A stretch of DNA of 64,000 nucleotides, taken from Campanula takesimana. Its lineage: Eukaryota; Streptophyta; Magnoliopsida; Asterales; Campanulaceae. Within the stretch, counting starts at the first letter, position 1. Every line of letters starts with the position of its first letter. The position numbers and the translations under genes were made by a program. The notes under the pieces were generated by a model. It saw only the letters and a program-made list of their open reading frames with translations, did no database searches and had not been told where the DNA came from. Shown here in pieces: positions 43,651 through 53,836 of the stretch. The stretch lies in the NCBI GenBank assembly GCA_026119855.1, contig JAOWBW010000767.1, positions 310,001 through 374,000 of the forward strand, in the 5' to 3' direction.

Positions 43651-44160
43651 TGAGTATATTAAGGATATAAAATCCTTGTCTACATATAATTCTAGTTTGT
43701 ATTATTTACTTTCTTAATAGGTTTACACTTGTATATTTCCTAAACAATGTACTCCCTCTGTCCCGCTTTAAGGTTCTTAATTTTCTTTTTGTTTTGTCCC
43801 AATTTAAGGTTCTTTCATTATTTTATTACCTAAAATGGAAAGTGGGACTCACTTGTCATTCTCACAACAAAAACTCCATACCCACTTTCTCTCTCCTACT
43901 TTACTTTTCATACTCACAACATTTATTTTTTCTTAATCTCCGTGTAAAGTCAAAGTAAAACGTTAATTTGGGACGGAGGGAGTAATATTTACTTTCCTAT
44001 TAGAATTAGTTTTCCTAATTAGATTAGAACTATAGAACTCTCTTTGTAACCCTATAAATACATATGTATCATAATAAAATTGAGTCATTCATATCAATTC
44101 TCTTTTTTCATGTATTAATTGACTCCGTCTACCATCTTTATTACAATATGGTATCAAAGA
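43651..44160 (+). mobile_element. Copia 5' LTR and primer site, element truncated
   Basis: LTR from TGAGTATATTAAGG (43651) to TTTATTACA (44145), then a primer site TGGTATCAAAGA (44149-44160) of the tRNA-Met type. TATA-like CCTATAAATAC at 44050. A Stowaway-like MITE (43752-43982) has inserted in the LTR. CCTAAACC-rich leader sequence follows, but no gag is recognisable. Confidence 0.6.
43752..43982. mobile_element. Stowaway-like MITE in an LTR
   Basis: Left CTCCCTCTGTCCCGCTTTAA; right read back CTCCCTCCGTCCCAAATTAA. TA flanks (43750-43751, 43983-43984). Confidence 0.88.
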
Positions 44161-44999
44161 TATGATCCCATAATGGGACTTCTCCGCCAAGAACCGCCCA
44201 CCCTAACTTGCTTCGGCCTCTCCTACTAAACCCTAAACCACCACTAGCTTCCGCCTCATCACTCTAAACTTGCTTCCGCCTATCCAAAAAATTCATACCA
44301 ACAAACTTTCCCAATAGCTGAAACCCATACCCCAAACCAATCGACATCTTCTTCTTTCAAACCCTCCTTCAACTTCAGCGGTGTATAAACCATACAAATA
44401 CACATTCTCCAAACCTCCTAAATCACCTCACTCGGCCTCGCCATCTTCTTCAAATCTCATTGGACTATTGAGAACCCTTTTACTCCTCAAGCATTCATTC
44501 TTTTTAGAAACTCGTTGAATGTTTTTTTTTTCACCTCATCTTTTCTTTAAGCTCTAGATAATGTGGGTGATTTTTACTTTTCTCTTTTACCCTTCTCAAA
44601 TCCACCCGGCAAACAAACAAAAGAAATCCCCTATTCATCTCTTTGCTTATTAAAAAAAAAAAAAAAAAAAAAAAGCCTACTACAACACTCCCCCATTGCT
44701 AAAAGTTTCTCCCTAAACCTAAAGCCGCACACAAATTCCCAATACCCGAATGTGATTGTAACAAAAAAACACACACCCATCATTATAACGAACAAAACCT
44801 GTCGTTGAGACATAAAATCGTCTTTAAGACATAGTCGATGAAACGTTCTAGTAACGTCATTCCAACGTACAATCATGATTGCGACGTGGTTGGGACATAA
44901 AAACGTCATTGCAATGTAAAATTTTCTTGCGACGTAACAAAAATATCACACGTGAGGGGTACAACCCCTACTCGTACAAGTTGGCGTACAAGGTGACAA
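44161..44999. other. Spacer with poly-A and GACGT-rich stretch
   Basis: No gene. Poly-A near 44651-44674. At 44800-44937, CGTC/GACG words recur (TTGAGACATAAAATCGTC, GCGACGTGGTTGGGACATAA, TTGCGACGTAAC). Such words are common as subterminal repeats of CACTA transposons, but I see no CACTA terminus. Confidence 0.4.
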
Positions 45000-45716
45000 C
45001 ACTGATACCAGTTGTTGGGGATTTTGGGGGATCTCCACATCCACTAGCCCATACTAGCAGCCATCAATATGGAGAAAGTTATTCAACACATGAATAATAA
45101 TATGAAAGAACATAAATAACACCAAAGATTTGTTAACCCGATTTACGAACACATGGCTACATTCTGGGGCACCAAGCCAGGATATCACTATAATAATATA
45201 TGTAGTTGTTACAACTTACACATGCACTCACACAGATCTAGCATGACTAGTCTCCATAAACAACCCTCTCCTACATATTATTATCTCTCCCCATGAACAC
45301 ACACAACACGGTCATGGCCGGGTTGTAGGATCTCCCCCCCTCTATGGCTTTCCTAGGCCCCTTGCCCCTCTTTGACACTATTTTGTGGCTCTCTCTTGAT
45401 ATCCTAACTCTCCCTATCAAGCACACAATATTATGGATGAAATTATGTTTATATAGGTGTACAAGGACGTCCTAAACCAATACATGGAAGAAATCTAATC
45501 AAAATAGGAAACTTGAACAAAATCTAGACCAAAACTCGTATGGTTCGGCCGAGTCAAGGCATAGGTTCGGCCGAATCTCCGCTTTTCTGGCCCTTTTGGT
45601 TTCCTTCTCCGTTTTGACATCTCCTTGATCTCATCCCCCAACCCTTTTATGATTTAGACTCCTTTTCTCCCTCCATCTCCTCATGGTTTTAGGACTCCAC
45701 TCTCCCAGCGTATTCC
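45000..45716 (-). mobile_element. Copia 5' LTR relic with primer site, minus strand
   Basis: On the minus strand an LTR ends CCCCAACA (plus strand TGTTGGGG at 45013) and is followed within two bases by TGGTATCAGTG (45000-45010), a tRNA-Met-type primer site. A reversed TATA-like box (CTATATAAAC) lies near 45446-45457. Two GGTTCGGCCGA palindromes lie upstream of it in LTR orientation (45541, 45568). The start of the LTR is not resolved and no coding region follows. Confidence 0.6.
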
Positions 45717-46022
45717 ATGTTTATTAATGATTTGAGACTTATGTATGTTACTTGCATAATCTTGATGTATGCATCTCCCGAGCTTTTACAGAAACGGTCG
45801 GCCCATGCTCTTATTATTACCGTCATTTGTGATCAAGTTCTTCATATTTGTTCTGTCGCTTTATTTTTCATATGTGGGATTCAAGCCATAGGGTACTTGA
45901 AGTGTTATATGTTCTTATTTACTGTTGACTATATACGAATACACTTCACAGTTAAATTCAGCTCATTTCATGCTACAGGATTTGCCACACTCCACTCCAA
46001 TAATATTCATTCTAATTTGCAG

Positions 46023-46196
46023 GAGCGGGCGAATCCTGGTGAGGAAATGCTTTCTAGCTGCTTGTTAGAAACCATAACGAAGAAGTTGGATCAAAGAGGT
46101 GCGGAAAATCTGGACATAAGATGGATGCTTCTAAGCGGGAAAATTGATTCTGAAAAAAGTAAAATACTATTTTCCAAGGCCGTTGACATCTTTCAT
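46023..46196 (+). pseudogene. Lone exon of a PHD-finger/GNAT (IDM1-like) protein
   Basis: A 174-bp open segment with acceptor TTTGCAG before it and donor GTGAGT after it, coding 58 residues. ETITKKLDQRGAENLDIRWM and ILFSKAVDIFH match my recollection of the region just before the acetyltransferase domain of plant PHD-finger proteins related to IDM1. No neighbouring exon (PHD finger or GNAT core) is found on either side: upstream is an LTR relic, downstream a TRIM-like relic. It is best read as a gene fragment left by rearrangement or carried by a transposon. Confidence 0.5.
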
Positions 46197-46424
46197 GTGA
46201 GTAGTTTATCAACTTTTCATGTGCATAAACAACATAAAAATTGAACAACTAAATATAGCCAATGCTTAAGCTCTTTCGCTTATAATTTCTTTAGGCAGAG
46301 CTTTGATCTTATTAACAATTTCTAATGACATTATGATTTTTGAGTAGTTTTATTGACAAGAATGAGGAAGTGTGTGCATATTCTAATCTTAAAATTAGAG
46401 ATGGGGGTAAGAAGTAGAGAGAGA

Positions 46425-46620
46425 CCCAAGTGAGAGCATGGGCCGGACTGGGAGGAGGTTCCACCTTAAAACCAATTGGTGCTAAGGGGAGTAACTCCTC
46501 AAGTCTATATACCGGTTTATATTTCTCTTCTTAGTAGATGTGGGATAATTGTCTATTACACGCCCCCTCACGTGTAGCTGGGCTTTGCCAAGGCTTACAA
46601 CGTAGAAGTGTGTGTGTATT
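46425..46620 (-). mobile_element. TRIM-like relic, second copy
   Basis: GATGTGGGATAATTGTCTAT then CGCCCCCTCACGTGTAG: on the minus strand a polypurine tract GAGGGGGCG followed by an LTR start. The preceding AAAACCAATTGGTG...TATATACC sequence is the rest of the LTR. Related to 1040-1354. Confidence 0.5.
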
Positions 46621-46933
46621 CTAAAACGTGTGAATCTTTACTTCATTTTTAGTATGCAATCTATGTGATCTCCGTGTAATGAATATGGAGAAACTATTTA
46701 TGTATTTTCTCTTTACAAAGATGCTATAATTTCAAGACCTATATTCATTTTGAATAGTACAGTTTTACAATAATAGAGATTAAATACATGCATCGCCATT
46801 TTATCTAAATATCTCATTGTATTTATTTTTGTACATTTTTACATTGAGCCCGTAAAAATAATTAAATTCAGGTCAACAAAACAAGCTTGGGCTCACTACG
46901 GTAGGCTCAAAAACAACATTTTGTTTTATTGCA

Positions 46934-47165
46934 AAGGATTCATCGTCCTCTCATGTTGTTTTATTGCTGTATGCTGCTAAATAAAGGAATGCTTATATAT
47001 CATACTCGTATAGTCGTATGCAATCCTTTGCACCACTATATAAATAATCACATCCCATCTGAAGAGAATCAACATGAGAGGACGATGAATCCACTGTATA
47101 TATATATATACTCGTGTTCCCATGTCTTGTAAATTTCATGAGAGGATGATGAATCCACTGTACAT
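46934..47165. repeat. Short inverted and direct repeats around CATGAGAGGACGATGAATCC
   Basis: CATGAGAGGACGATGAATCC at 47075 is repeated directly at 47138 (one change) and inverted at 46937-46959. (AT)n stretches separate them. Possibly one small MITE plus a partial duplicate. Confidence 0.6.
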
Positions 47166-47272
47166 ATGATCAGACTTTATATATATAGTGTATATATAAA
47201 CATACCATTGTTTTGGATGTTGTACATTCTCTTCTAACCTGCCCAATTCCTTGAAACTTTGAAATTCAATAT

Positions 47273-47456
47273 GAGCAATGCTAGGGGCACAAAATAAGGT
47301 CACAAAATTTTGCTCACAAAAAATGAGGTGACGATATTTTATTGGTTGCATCGATAATGGACCCGTCACACTCTAATTAAAATCACCAATAACATTATTA
47401 CACTTAGGATTTTGTGAGCAAATTTTTGTCAGTTTTTTGTGCCCCTAGTATTATTC
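47273..47456. mobile_element. Mutator-like MITE, family 2
   Basis: Starts GAGCAATGCTAGGGGCACAA; end reads back GAATAATACTAGGGGCACAA. Perfect 9-bp target duplication ATTCAATAT (47264-47272, 47457-47465). Confidence 0.9.
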
Positions 47457-47607
47457 ATTCAATATGCTTTTTTTTTCTTTTCGAAATCATATTAAGCATA
47501 AAAACATAAACATGTGAATAGGCACTCTACAAACATTAGAGGCTCAACCTAGTAGTATCAACGAATACATTGGCATTTAGTACCTCTTAATGATATTAAA
47601 AAATATA

Positions 47608-47865
47608 CTCCCTCAGTCCCTAAATGAGTGTCCATTTTCAAGAAATCTTTGTCCCTAAATGAGTGTCTTTTTTTAACATAACTTTCTCCCTAAACGTTTT
47701 TTTTCGAAAATTTTTTCACCAGTTTTTTTATACGTGCAAAACTAAAGGTTTGGAAATGAGATTACAAGATTATATATGAATCGTTGTTACCAAATTGTTC
47801 AAAAAGTTGAGATTTTCAGTGTCCCTTAAAATGAAATTTGGACACTCATTTAGGGACAGAGGGAG
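47608..47865. mobile_element. Stowaway-like MITE (AAATGAGTGT subfamily)
   Basis: Left CTCCCTCAGTCCCTAAATGA; right read back CTCCCTCTGTCCCTAAATGA. TA flanks. Inside, the left arm contains a second GTCCCTAAATGAGTGTC, a partial tandem duplication of the terminus. Confidence 0.88.
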
Positions 47866-48376
47866 TATTAAATATAGTACTAAGCATCATTAATAATTTT
47901 TAAAATTTTGTTAGTACTAACACCCGAAAGAAGATTTGATTGCTTCGTTTGGGTTAAATATGACAAGTTTATAACAAACCACACTTAATAGATTGCTCTG
48001 GATCCAATCTATTAGTGCATAAGGAACTGCGCTATTAATTTTTATTAAAAGAAATAAGTTTTTTTTTTTTTAATTTAGAAGAACTAATTAAGCTGTTTGG
48101 AAATAAAAACTGAAAAAATAGCTCGGGCCATGGAAATGGGCCCGAAAACAACCTATAGATCTAATCAAGGTCCAACGTTTTTATTTGCATAATACATGAC
48201 ATCAGCCCTACTTAATTCTGGCCATTGGATCTAATGACATAGGACGGCTTAGATTGTTAGTGTCTCAATTTCTAGCTCTATAAAAAACATCCCAGGTAAA
48301 CCTAGTTCATCGCTCTTTATAAAAATATAATCTGTAGCGGCGCCACCAACACGGCAGAGGTCTTTCTCCGATCAGA

Positions 48377-48575
48377 ATGGCGGCTGTACGTTGCTGCCCA
48401 GCAGATGAAGCATCCTCCTTGTAAGTTGTTCTATATTTTTTGTTTGATTAATCACCATTTCCTAACCTTTCAATTTTATGCAATATTCAGTATGTTGCTT
48501 GTTTGGGAGCGCTGGAAATCAATGAATGTTAGAATTAATGGATACGGATCTTTGTTCGTCGTCTATCAAATCGAG
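48377..48575 (+). pseudogene. Second copy of the unrecognised gene: exons 1-2
   Basis: Exon 1 48377-48420 (12 bp longer than in the minus-strand copy) with donor GTAAG; exon 2 48491-48575 with acceptor TTCAG and donor GTAC, the same 85-bp length as its partner at 39481-39565. Both exons are open and join in frame (WERWKSMNVRINGYGSLFVV). Homology extends into the 5' leader and following intron (to about 48930). The central coding-like exon is absent; only a degenerate tail is found at 51748-51900, beyond a solo LTR and other insertions. The copy is therefore broken, though its first exons have been conserved. Confidence 0.55.
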
Positions 48576-48945
48576 GTACTTACTTTCATTACCAATCTCC
48601 TCACTCCTTTCGATTTTTTTAATAACTACATCCGTTTTGTTTTTGAAACCCTAAATGTGTATGCATAATGCTTTGGATTGTAATTTTGCTTTACGAGTTT
48701 CTTTCAAATCCCTACTCAATTGTACCTTGATATCTTTTAGATTTAGATGGAGTTTATGGATTAAATCCGTTTATAGTTGTGTTGTGAATTTGGCTTTATA
48801 TTTATTGATGGAGATAGGACTATAAGAAAATGTAAATGCATTTTGGTATGCTGCCTGTGTTTGTTTTCATGGAAACACATAGGAATTTAGCTAAATGAAT
48901 TTAAGGTAATCATGGATTCCATGTCTATATATATATATACACATA

Positions 48946-49303
48946 CTCCCTCCGTCCCAAAATGATCTTCTCATTTGCCATTTCTCGTTATCCCAAAAAG
49001 TTCTTCACCTTTCTAAATTTAGGCTTAAAAGTGCATAAACAAAAGGATAATGATATGTATAGTGAAAACTCAAAAGGAAAACTCATAGTGAAACACTGTA
49101 ATCCGTTGGATTGTAATAAATGTTTATGAGCCCCACTAATAAAAACTCATCCAACGGTTTAAAATGTTTCACTATGAGTTTTCCCTTTGAGTTTTCCCTA
49201 TGTGTATCATTGTCCCAAACAAAACATGGCTAGCAAAGCAAGTATTCATATCCTTAAAAAGTTTGAATAGTCAAACCCGAAGATTATTTTGGGACAGAGG
49301 GAG
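48946..49303. mobile_element. Stowaway-like MITE carrying another MITE
   Basis: Left CTCCCTCCGTCCCAAAATGA; right read back CTCCCTCTGTCCCAAAATAA. TA flanks (48944-48945, 49304-49305). Interrupted at 49045-49216. The MITE arm at 29486-29655 keeps the uninterrupted GCCCTAACAAAACATG site. Confidence 0.85.
49045..49216. mobile_element. MITE with 8-bp TSD (hAT-like), nested
   Basis: Ends GGATAATGATATGTATAG and, read back, GGGACAATGATACACATAG; arms of about 60 bp continue through AAAACTCA and GAAAACTCATAGTGAAACA. Flanked by AAACAAAA (49037-49044, 49217-49224). Confidence 0.75.
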
Positions 49304-49494
49304 TATAATTTTAGCTTAATGATTTTCCAACTTTCTACAATTTTGATTAATTCCTTATCTCTCTTTATTCCTATTATTCTCTCTTTTTTTGTATGATTCG
49401 ACAAATGCACGCCCAATTAGGAATTTATAATTTGAACTTATTGCTCGTTAATATTGGGGTAAGTTAAGGTAACCAACCTTTTATCAATAAAAAG

Positions 49495-49660
49495 AGTAGC
49501 CCGGTGCACAAGGCATCCCCGCATAACGAGGGTCCGGGGAAGGGTCCCCACCACAAGGGTGAAATGTAGGCAAACCTTACCTTGCTTTGCAAGAGGCTGC
49601 TTCCAAGACTTGAACCCGTGACCTCCAGGTCCCCACCACTAAGAAAGCTGCTAGGTTAGC
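49495..49660 (-). mobile_element. Au-like SINE
   Basis: On the minus strand the tRNA-derived head (AGGTCACGGGTTCAAG, box B) is followed by CTTGCAAAGCAAGGTAAGG and the tail GGACCCTTCCCCGGACC ... GTGCACCGGGCTACTC. This is the plant Au SINE type. Pol III-transcribed and non-coding; box A lies near 49640 and is eroded. Confidence 0.75.
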
Positions 49661-50118
49661 ATCATTTTTTAATTTTTCAGCTAATTTCATCGAATTTCTA
49701 AAACTCCTTTTGTCCCATAATAAAGGCTTTCCATTTAGGTTTGTCTCAAAATTAAAGTTGTTTTTCTGAAATAGAATGGCGATCTACCTAAGTTGCCATT
49801 CCTTAAAGGTAATTGTATGAATCATTCCTTAAAGGTAACTTTATGAATCAAAGTCAAATGACAACTCGTTTATCTTCTATGAAAGAGGGGCGCTTTAAGA
49901 AACATAACAAAAAGCTTAAAAATGTCATGACATTTATTTTGGGACGGGTTCTAATGATCAATTGTGTTTCTCTTCTATGAAATATGAAATAGGACTATCT
50001 GTTTTAGACATACAAAAATTGGAAAGGGAGGCATATTTATGGGACAGTGGGAGTGTATATTACTCTTATCTTATATTTTTGCTTCATAAACTTGAAGGAC
50101 GTAGAGGAATAACCATTA

Positions 50119-50409
50119 CTCCCTTAGTCCCAGAAGTTAGTTCCACTTTTTGTTGTTGTTAATTTAATACAACTTTGAGCAATAGTTTAGGTTCGTTCTA
50201 ACTATCTTAGTGAAAATTAGTTTAGGTTCGTTCTAACTATCTTAGTGAAAATCTAAAACTTTGTTATTGATTAACCATTGTAAATACTATTAATAACAAG
50301 TTATAGATTTTCATTCGGATATTTGAAACTAATATAAAATTATTGCTCAAAGTTGTATTAATTAAGTTAACAAAAAAAAAGTGGGACCGACTTTTTCGAA
50401 CGGAGGGAG
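50119..50409. mobile_element. Stowaway-like MITE
   Basis: Left CTCCCTTAGTCCCAGAAGTT; right read back CTCCCTCCGTTCGAAAAAGT. TA flanks. It contains a 47-bp tandem duplication (GTTTAGGTTCGTTCTAACTA at 50184 and 50220). Confidence 0.75.
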
Positions 50410-50642
50410 TACTATGCTATCTTTAAACATTAGAATAACCAAGAGTGGAAATTTACTTGATTCGTAAATGAACCTTAATGCAGAAACTGGCAATACGAAT
50501 TTTGAGTCAAACATGTAATGGTGCTTTGATCCGGTCTGCATGGACAAGGAGCTCACGGTTCGACGAGTAGAACGGCTGCTTATGGTACTTGAACAATATG
50601 TTTTTGTGGAGCTTCACTTTCTCCTTTTCCTTATTGAGTACC

Positions 50643-51664
50643 TGTAGACACCCCGCCTTGGACCGCTCACCCCGATTGCACACTTGATTTTGTGTTTCTC
50701 CCTCTTTTAAGTGTTTTCTGTTAGTTTCTGTTACTTTGGTTAAGTTCCAGACGGACTCCGTTAAGTCCCGGGACTAAACTGAATAACAGTTCTAACTTTC
50801 TAGTCCATTCTGTCAAAAATTGCTTCTCAGAGTCGCGCGCCTCCGCCCCTTGAGGCCAGACTCGCGCGCCTTCCGCCGCCTAGGTGGGATGCGCGCGCTT
50901 CTGGGGTGTGTCCGTTACAGATTCTGCCCAAGAATCTCTCCCTTGCTCATTATACATGATTTTGCCCGGGAAGGATTTCTTGAAGACTCCGTTTGGCTCC
51001 AAAAACAATCCTTTTTCAACTATAAAAACCCCTCCAATCCATCATTGGAGGGGGACCTTGAACATTCATTACTTTTGGACCTTTTACTCACTTCTTTCCT
51101 AGACTTTCTCTTGGGCTTTCTTCAACTAAGTATTCAACCTCTTCTTCAAGGCTTTACAAGAGGTTCTCTTTGAAGGATACTATAGGTAAATGTCTTAAGC
51201 ATTTCTCTTCTTCTTCTTCTTCTTCTTCTTCTTCTTCTTCTTCTTCTTCTTCTTCTTCTTCAATCAAATGTGGAATCACCCAAAACCATTTGGGACATGA
51301 CACCAACGGTCCTTTCATTACATTGAATTGGCCTAGGAGTCATCTCCCTACATTTTAACTTTAAAACCCCTTTTTATCATCATTTTAATAGGAAGAACGC
51401 ATTTATCTTTAAAAGTGAATTATGAACAAACAAGACCGACTTTGCTCGGGCGAAATGGGTGTTTAAGTACTTCCCATTTCGTAACCTAACCCCCGAACCC
51501 CTCATCCCAAAGAATCTCTGTTTTCGTAAATCAAACTTAGGCTCATAAACATTAGGTTTTCTTACGTTCCTCAAAAACGTGGGTGGCGACTCTAAAACAC
51601 AATTAGACATCCTAGGGTAATTCACGCGCTCTAGCCAAGCCGTGGTCCCCCCGGGGTATCTACA
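50643..51664 (+). mobile_element. Solo LTR, probably Ty3/gypsy, TSD GTACC
   Basis: 1022 bp from TGTAGACACCCC to GGGGTATCTACA, inverted tips of 12 bp with one mismatch. Perfect 5-bp target duplication GTACC (50638-50642, 51665-51669). Three GCGCGC-containing motifs (about 50835, 50866, 50890) precede a TATA-like ACTATAAAAACCCC (51017-51030), and the U5 part holds a (TTC)n microsatellite. GGGTGGCGACTCTAAAA near the end is reminiscent of Tat-clade LTRs, which is inference. Confidence 0.9.
51206..51261. repeat. (TTC)n microsatellite in solo LTR
   Basis: About 18 TTC units without interruption. Confidence 0.95.
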
Positions 51665-51747
51665 GTACCCAAACTTCATTTCTCCTCTTAGTCGCTGGCT
51701 CTCCAACCCGACAACATAACCTGGACCCATTATCAGGCCTACATCAT

Positions 51748-51900
51748 CCTTTGAAGAAGACCTCTCAGCGAAAGCAATATCGAAACCTAAATTTCATCTA
51801 CAATGGTTTGGAAACAGTAGTTTGGGTTAAACAATTAATGAGGAAATGAATCAGTGTGTAATAGTTTTCTATGTCATGTTTGTAATTGCATCTCTGAAGT
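51748..51900 (+). pseudogene. Degenerate last exon of the second unrecognised gene copy
   Basis: CTCTCAGCGAAAGCAATATC, GGTTAAACAATTAATGAGG and the 3' flank (AGTGTGTAATAG, TGTAATTGCATCTCTGAAG) match the reverse strand of 37600-37760. The coding part has substitutions and indels. The solo LTR at 50643-51664 lies between this piece and exons 1-2 at 48377-48575. Confidence 0.65.
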
Positions 51901-51969
51901 TGATATTAGAATTTTGTAAAGATACGAAGTATGTACTATATAAGAATAAATCTCAATAAATGAAATGCT

Positions 51970-52848
51970 TATTTTTACGATCGTCTGCCCACAACATACA
52001 GTTTTGTACATTTGATGATATGTTTGGATAATATATGTGCTCAGTTATGGGCGAATGATCAAACCATGCAACGTACTTTCACTTTGTTTACGACAAGTGC
52101 TAATCCTATGTATTTTATTAACTCGTTACATATAATATAACTCCATAGTTACGAACCCTTTTTTTTTTCTAAGGAAGAAGATGAACATACCTGTTAAATT
52201 TTGGCAAAATTTTGGCAAAACTGCATCAAAAATCACTCAACTATAGGCTGAGGATTTCATATCCTTGCGGATCGGTTCCGTCGTGGTCGGAATTTTTGGT
52301 TCCATTCCTTGCGCCAAACTATTTTTTTTGTTGCATGGAAGGTCACTCCTGCTAACACTGTTTGTTATTAGAACAATTTAGAAGAAGTTCTACTCATTTT
52401 AATCACTCACTTATAAATATTTATGTTTTAGTAATTGACTTATAAAATTATTATTCATTTTGAGAAGTGATCTACCTCCACCAGCTCCCCCCTCCCCCAC
52501 AACTACCATAACATTAACACTATCAACAACCATCACCCACCATCAAAATTAAATCTCCGTCAAACACCCACCGGTCAAGCACAATCACAAATACAACTTC
52601 ATTTCATAAAATCTAGCAAGATTCGCATCCATGTACTCCATCAAACACCCACCTTCTCCCACCCTCGATTTATCATCTATACAAACAAAACATGTCCATC
52701 GAATTCTATCATCTTGTTTAACACATAAGATTTTTGCAAAATTGAGCAAAAATGGAGCATAACACAATGCAAGAGATGTTAATCAGAGAATTGCTAGGTC
52801 AAATTTCACTTCATTGATCCTTACTATTAAAACTATATGTAATTATGG
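51970..52848. other. Spacer, nothing recognised
   Basis: AT-rich with CCACCA-rich patches near 52475-52575. A 60-codon frame at 52585-52767 (minus) has no recognisable domain. Confidence 0.5.
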
Positions 52849-53163
52849 TGTTGAAATGATGGGTGGAAGAAGCTTATGGTCTTAAACTAGCAAACAGCAG
52901 AGTAAAAAAGGGTATAAAGGACAAGGGTGCTAAGTGTAATACTTTAGAAGACAAAGGATAGTTTAGAAAATATATGTAATTGATTATAGTTAGTTTGTTA
53001 GAAGGCAAAACAAAATTTAGTTAAAAGATAGATGTAAGATTAGTGTATATAAACAATCTGTAATACTCAGCAATGTTAGATTGATCTCATAATACAAATT
53101 GATATTCTCTCTATACAATGTCTTTCATCATCTACATTTTGATTTCTAATATGGTATCAGAGC
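52849..53163 (+). mobile_element. Copia 5' LTR and primer site of a truncated element
   Basis: Starts TGTTGAAATG and ends GATTTCTAATA (eroded from the usual ACA). TATA-like GTGTATATAAACAA near 53043. It is directly followed by TGGTATCAGAGC (53152-53163), the exact tRNA-Met primer site of copia elements. Confidence 0.75.
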
Positions 53164-53321
53164 ATTTATGCTCGATTTCTCTCGCATATTTGATCCCTTC
53201 CGCTACATTGATCAAAGAGTAGTTCAATAAATTTCTTCATTTCATCTATTGATTCGAATTTTGTTTGATTCAAATCTTCATAAACCCTAAATTTTGATTA
53301 CTACAATCAAATCGTACCTCT

Positions 53322-53768
53322 ATGACGACTGATTCAAATAATACAACCGCTGAAAACAATCGACGAGAAACTCCAACTCCAGATCCAATTCCAGATGAAT
53401 ATGAACTTGCGGATCTTAATCTGCAACTCTCGCCATTACATCCTCTCTATCTACATCCAAATGATCATCCCGGTATGGTTCTCGTTACTGATATTCTCAC
53501 CGATTTCAAATATAATCAGGGAAGGATGTGTGTGATATCTCACGAGTCTTTGTGGAATGAGCCTTTGATTGTACCTAAGTGTTTGTTGTGCAGAGTTACC
53601 CATATTTCTCTCACCAGCACGAATAATATGTGCAGTGATGAGCTTAAAATGGTTTTGCAACTGTTGAAAATTACAGCCTATCTTCCTTCAAATGAAAAAT
53701 TGAATCTGGTCCAGAAAATATCAATGTTCCGTAGGAAATCACAGATATGTCAAGTTGCATTTACTTGA
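53322..53768 (+). pseudogene. Copia gag N-terminus, truncated and fused to other sequence
   Basis: An ATG 158 bp after the primer site opens a 148-residue frame. HPLYLHPNDHPGMVLVTDIL (about residues 39-58) matches the conserved start of copia gag proteins (gag-polypeptide N-terminal region). After about residue 65 the family pattern stops, and the remainder (RVTHISLTSTNN onward) is not gag-like; the typical W-containing core, zinc knuckle and all of pol are missing. A deletion or insertion breakpoint therefore lies near 53515. Not functional. Confidence 0.7.
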
Positions 53769-53799
53769 AATTTTCCAAGTTTAGATTGAGCAAGAATAC

Positions 53800-53836
53800 T
53801 ACAAAAAGCACGCAGTAAAGCGCCTTTTGTAGTTTG
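53800..53836. repeat. Short hairpin CTACAAAAAGC...GCGCCTTTTGTAG
   Basis: Near-palindrome with arms of about 12-14 bases around 53800-53836, followed at about 53990-54015 by a second palindrome (TTGTAATCTCAACTTGAGATTACAA). The first resembles facing CACTA-type tips, but no larger element is resolved. Confidence 0.5.

Noticed and set aside
50820..51173. 117-codon frame as a gene
   Set aside because: Lies entirely inside the solo LTR defined by TG...CA ends and TSD GTACC.
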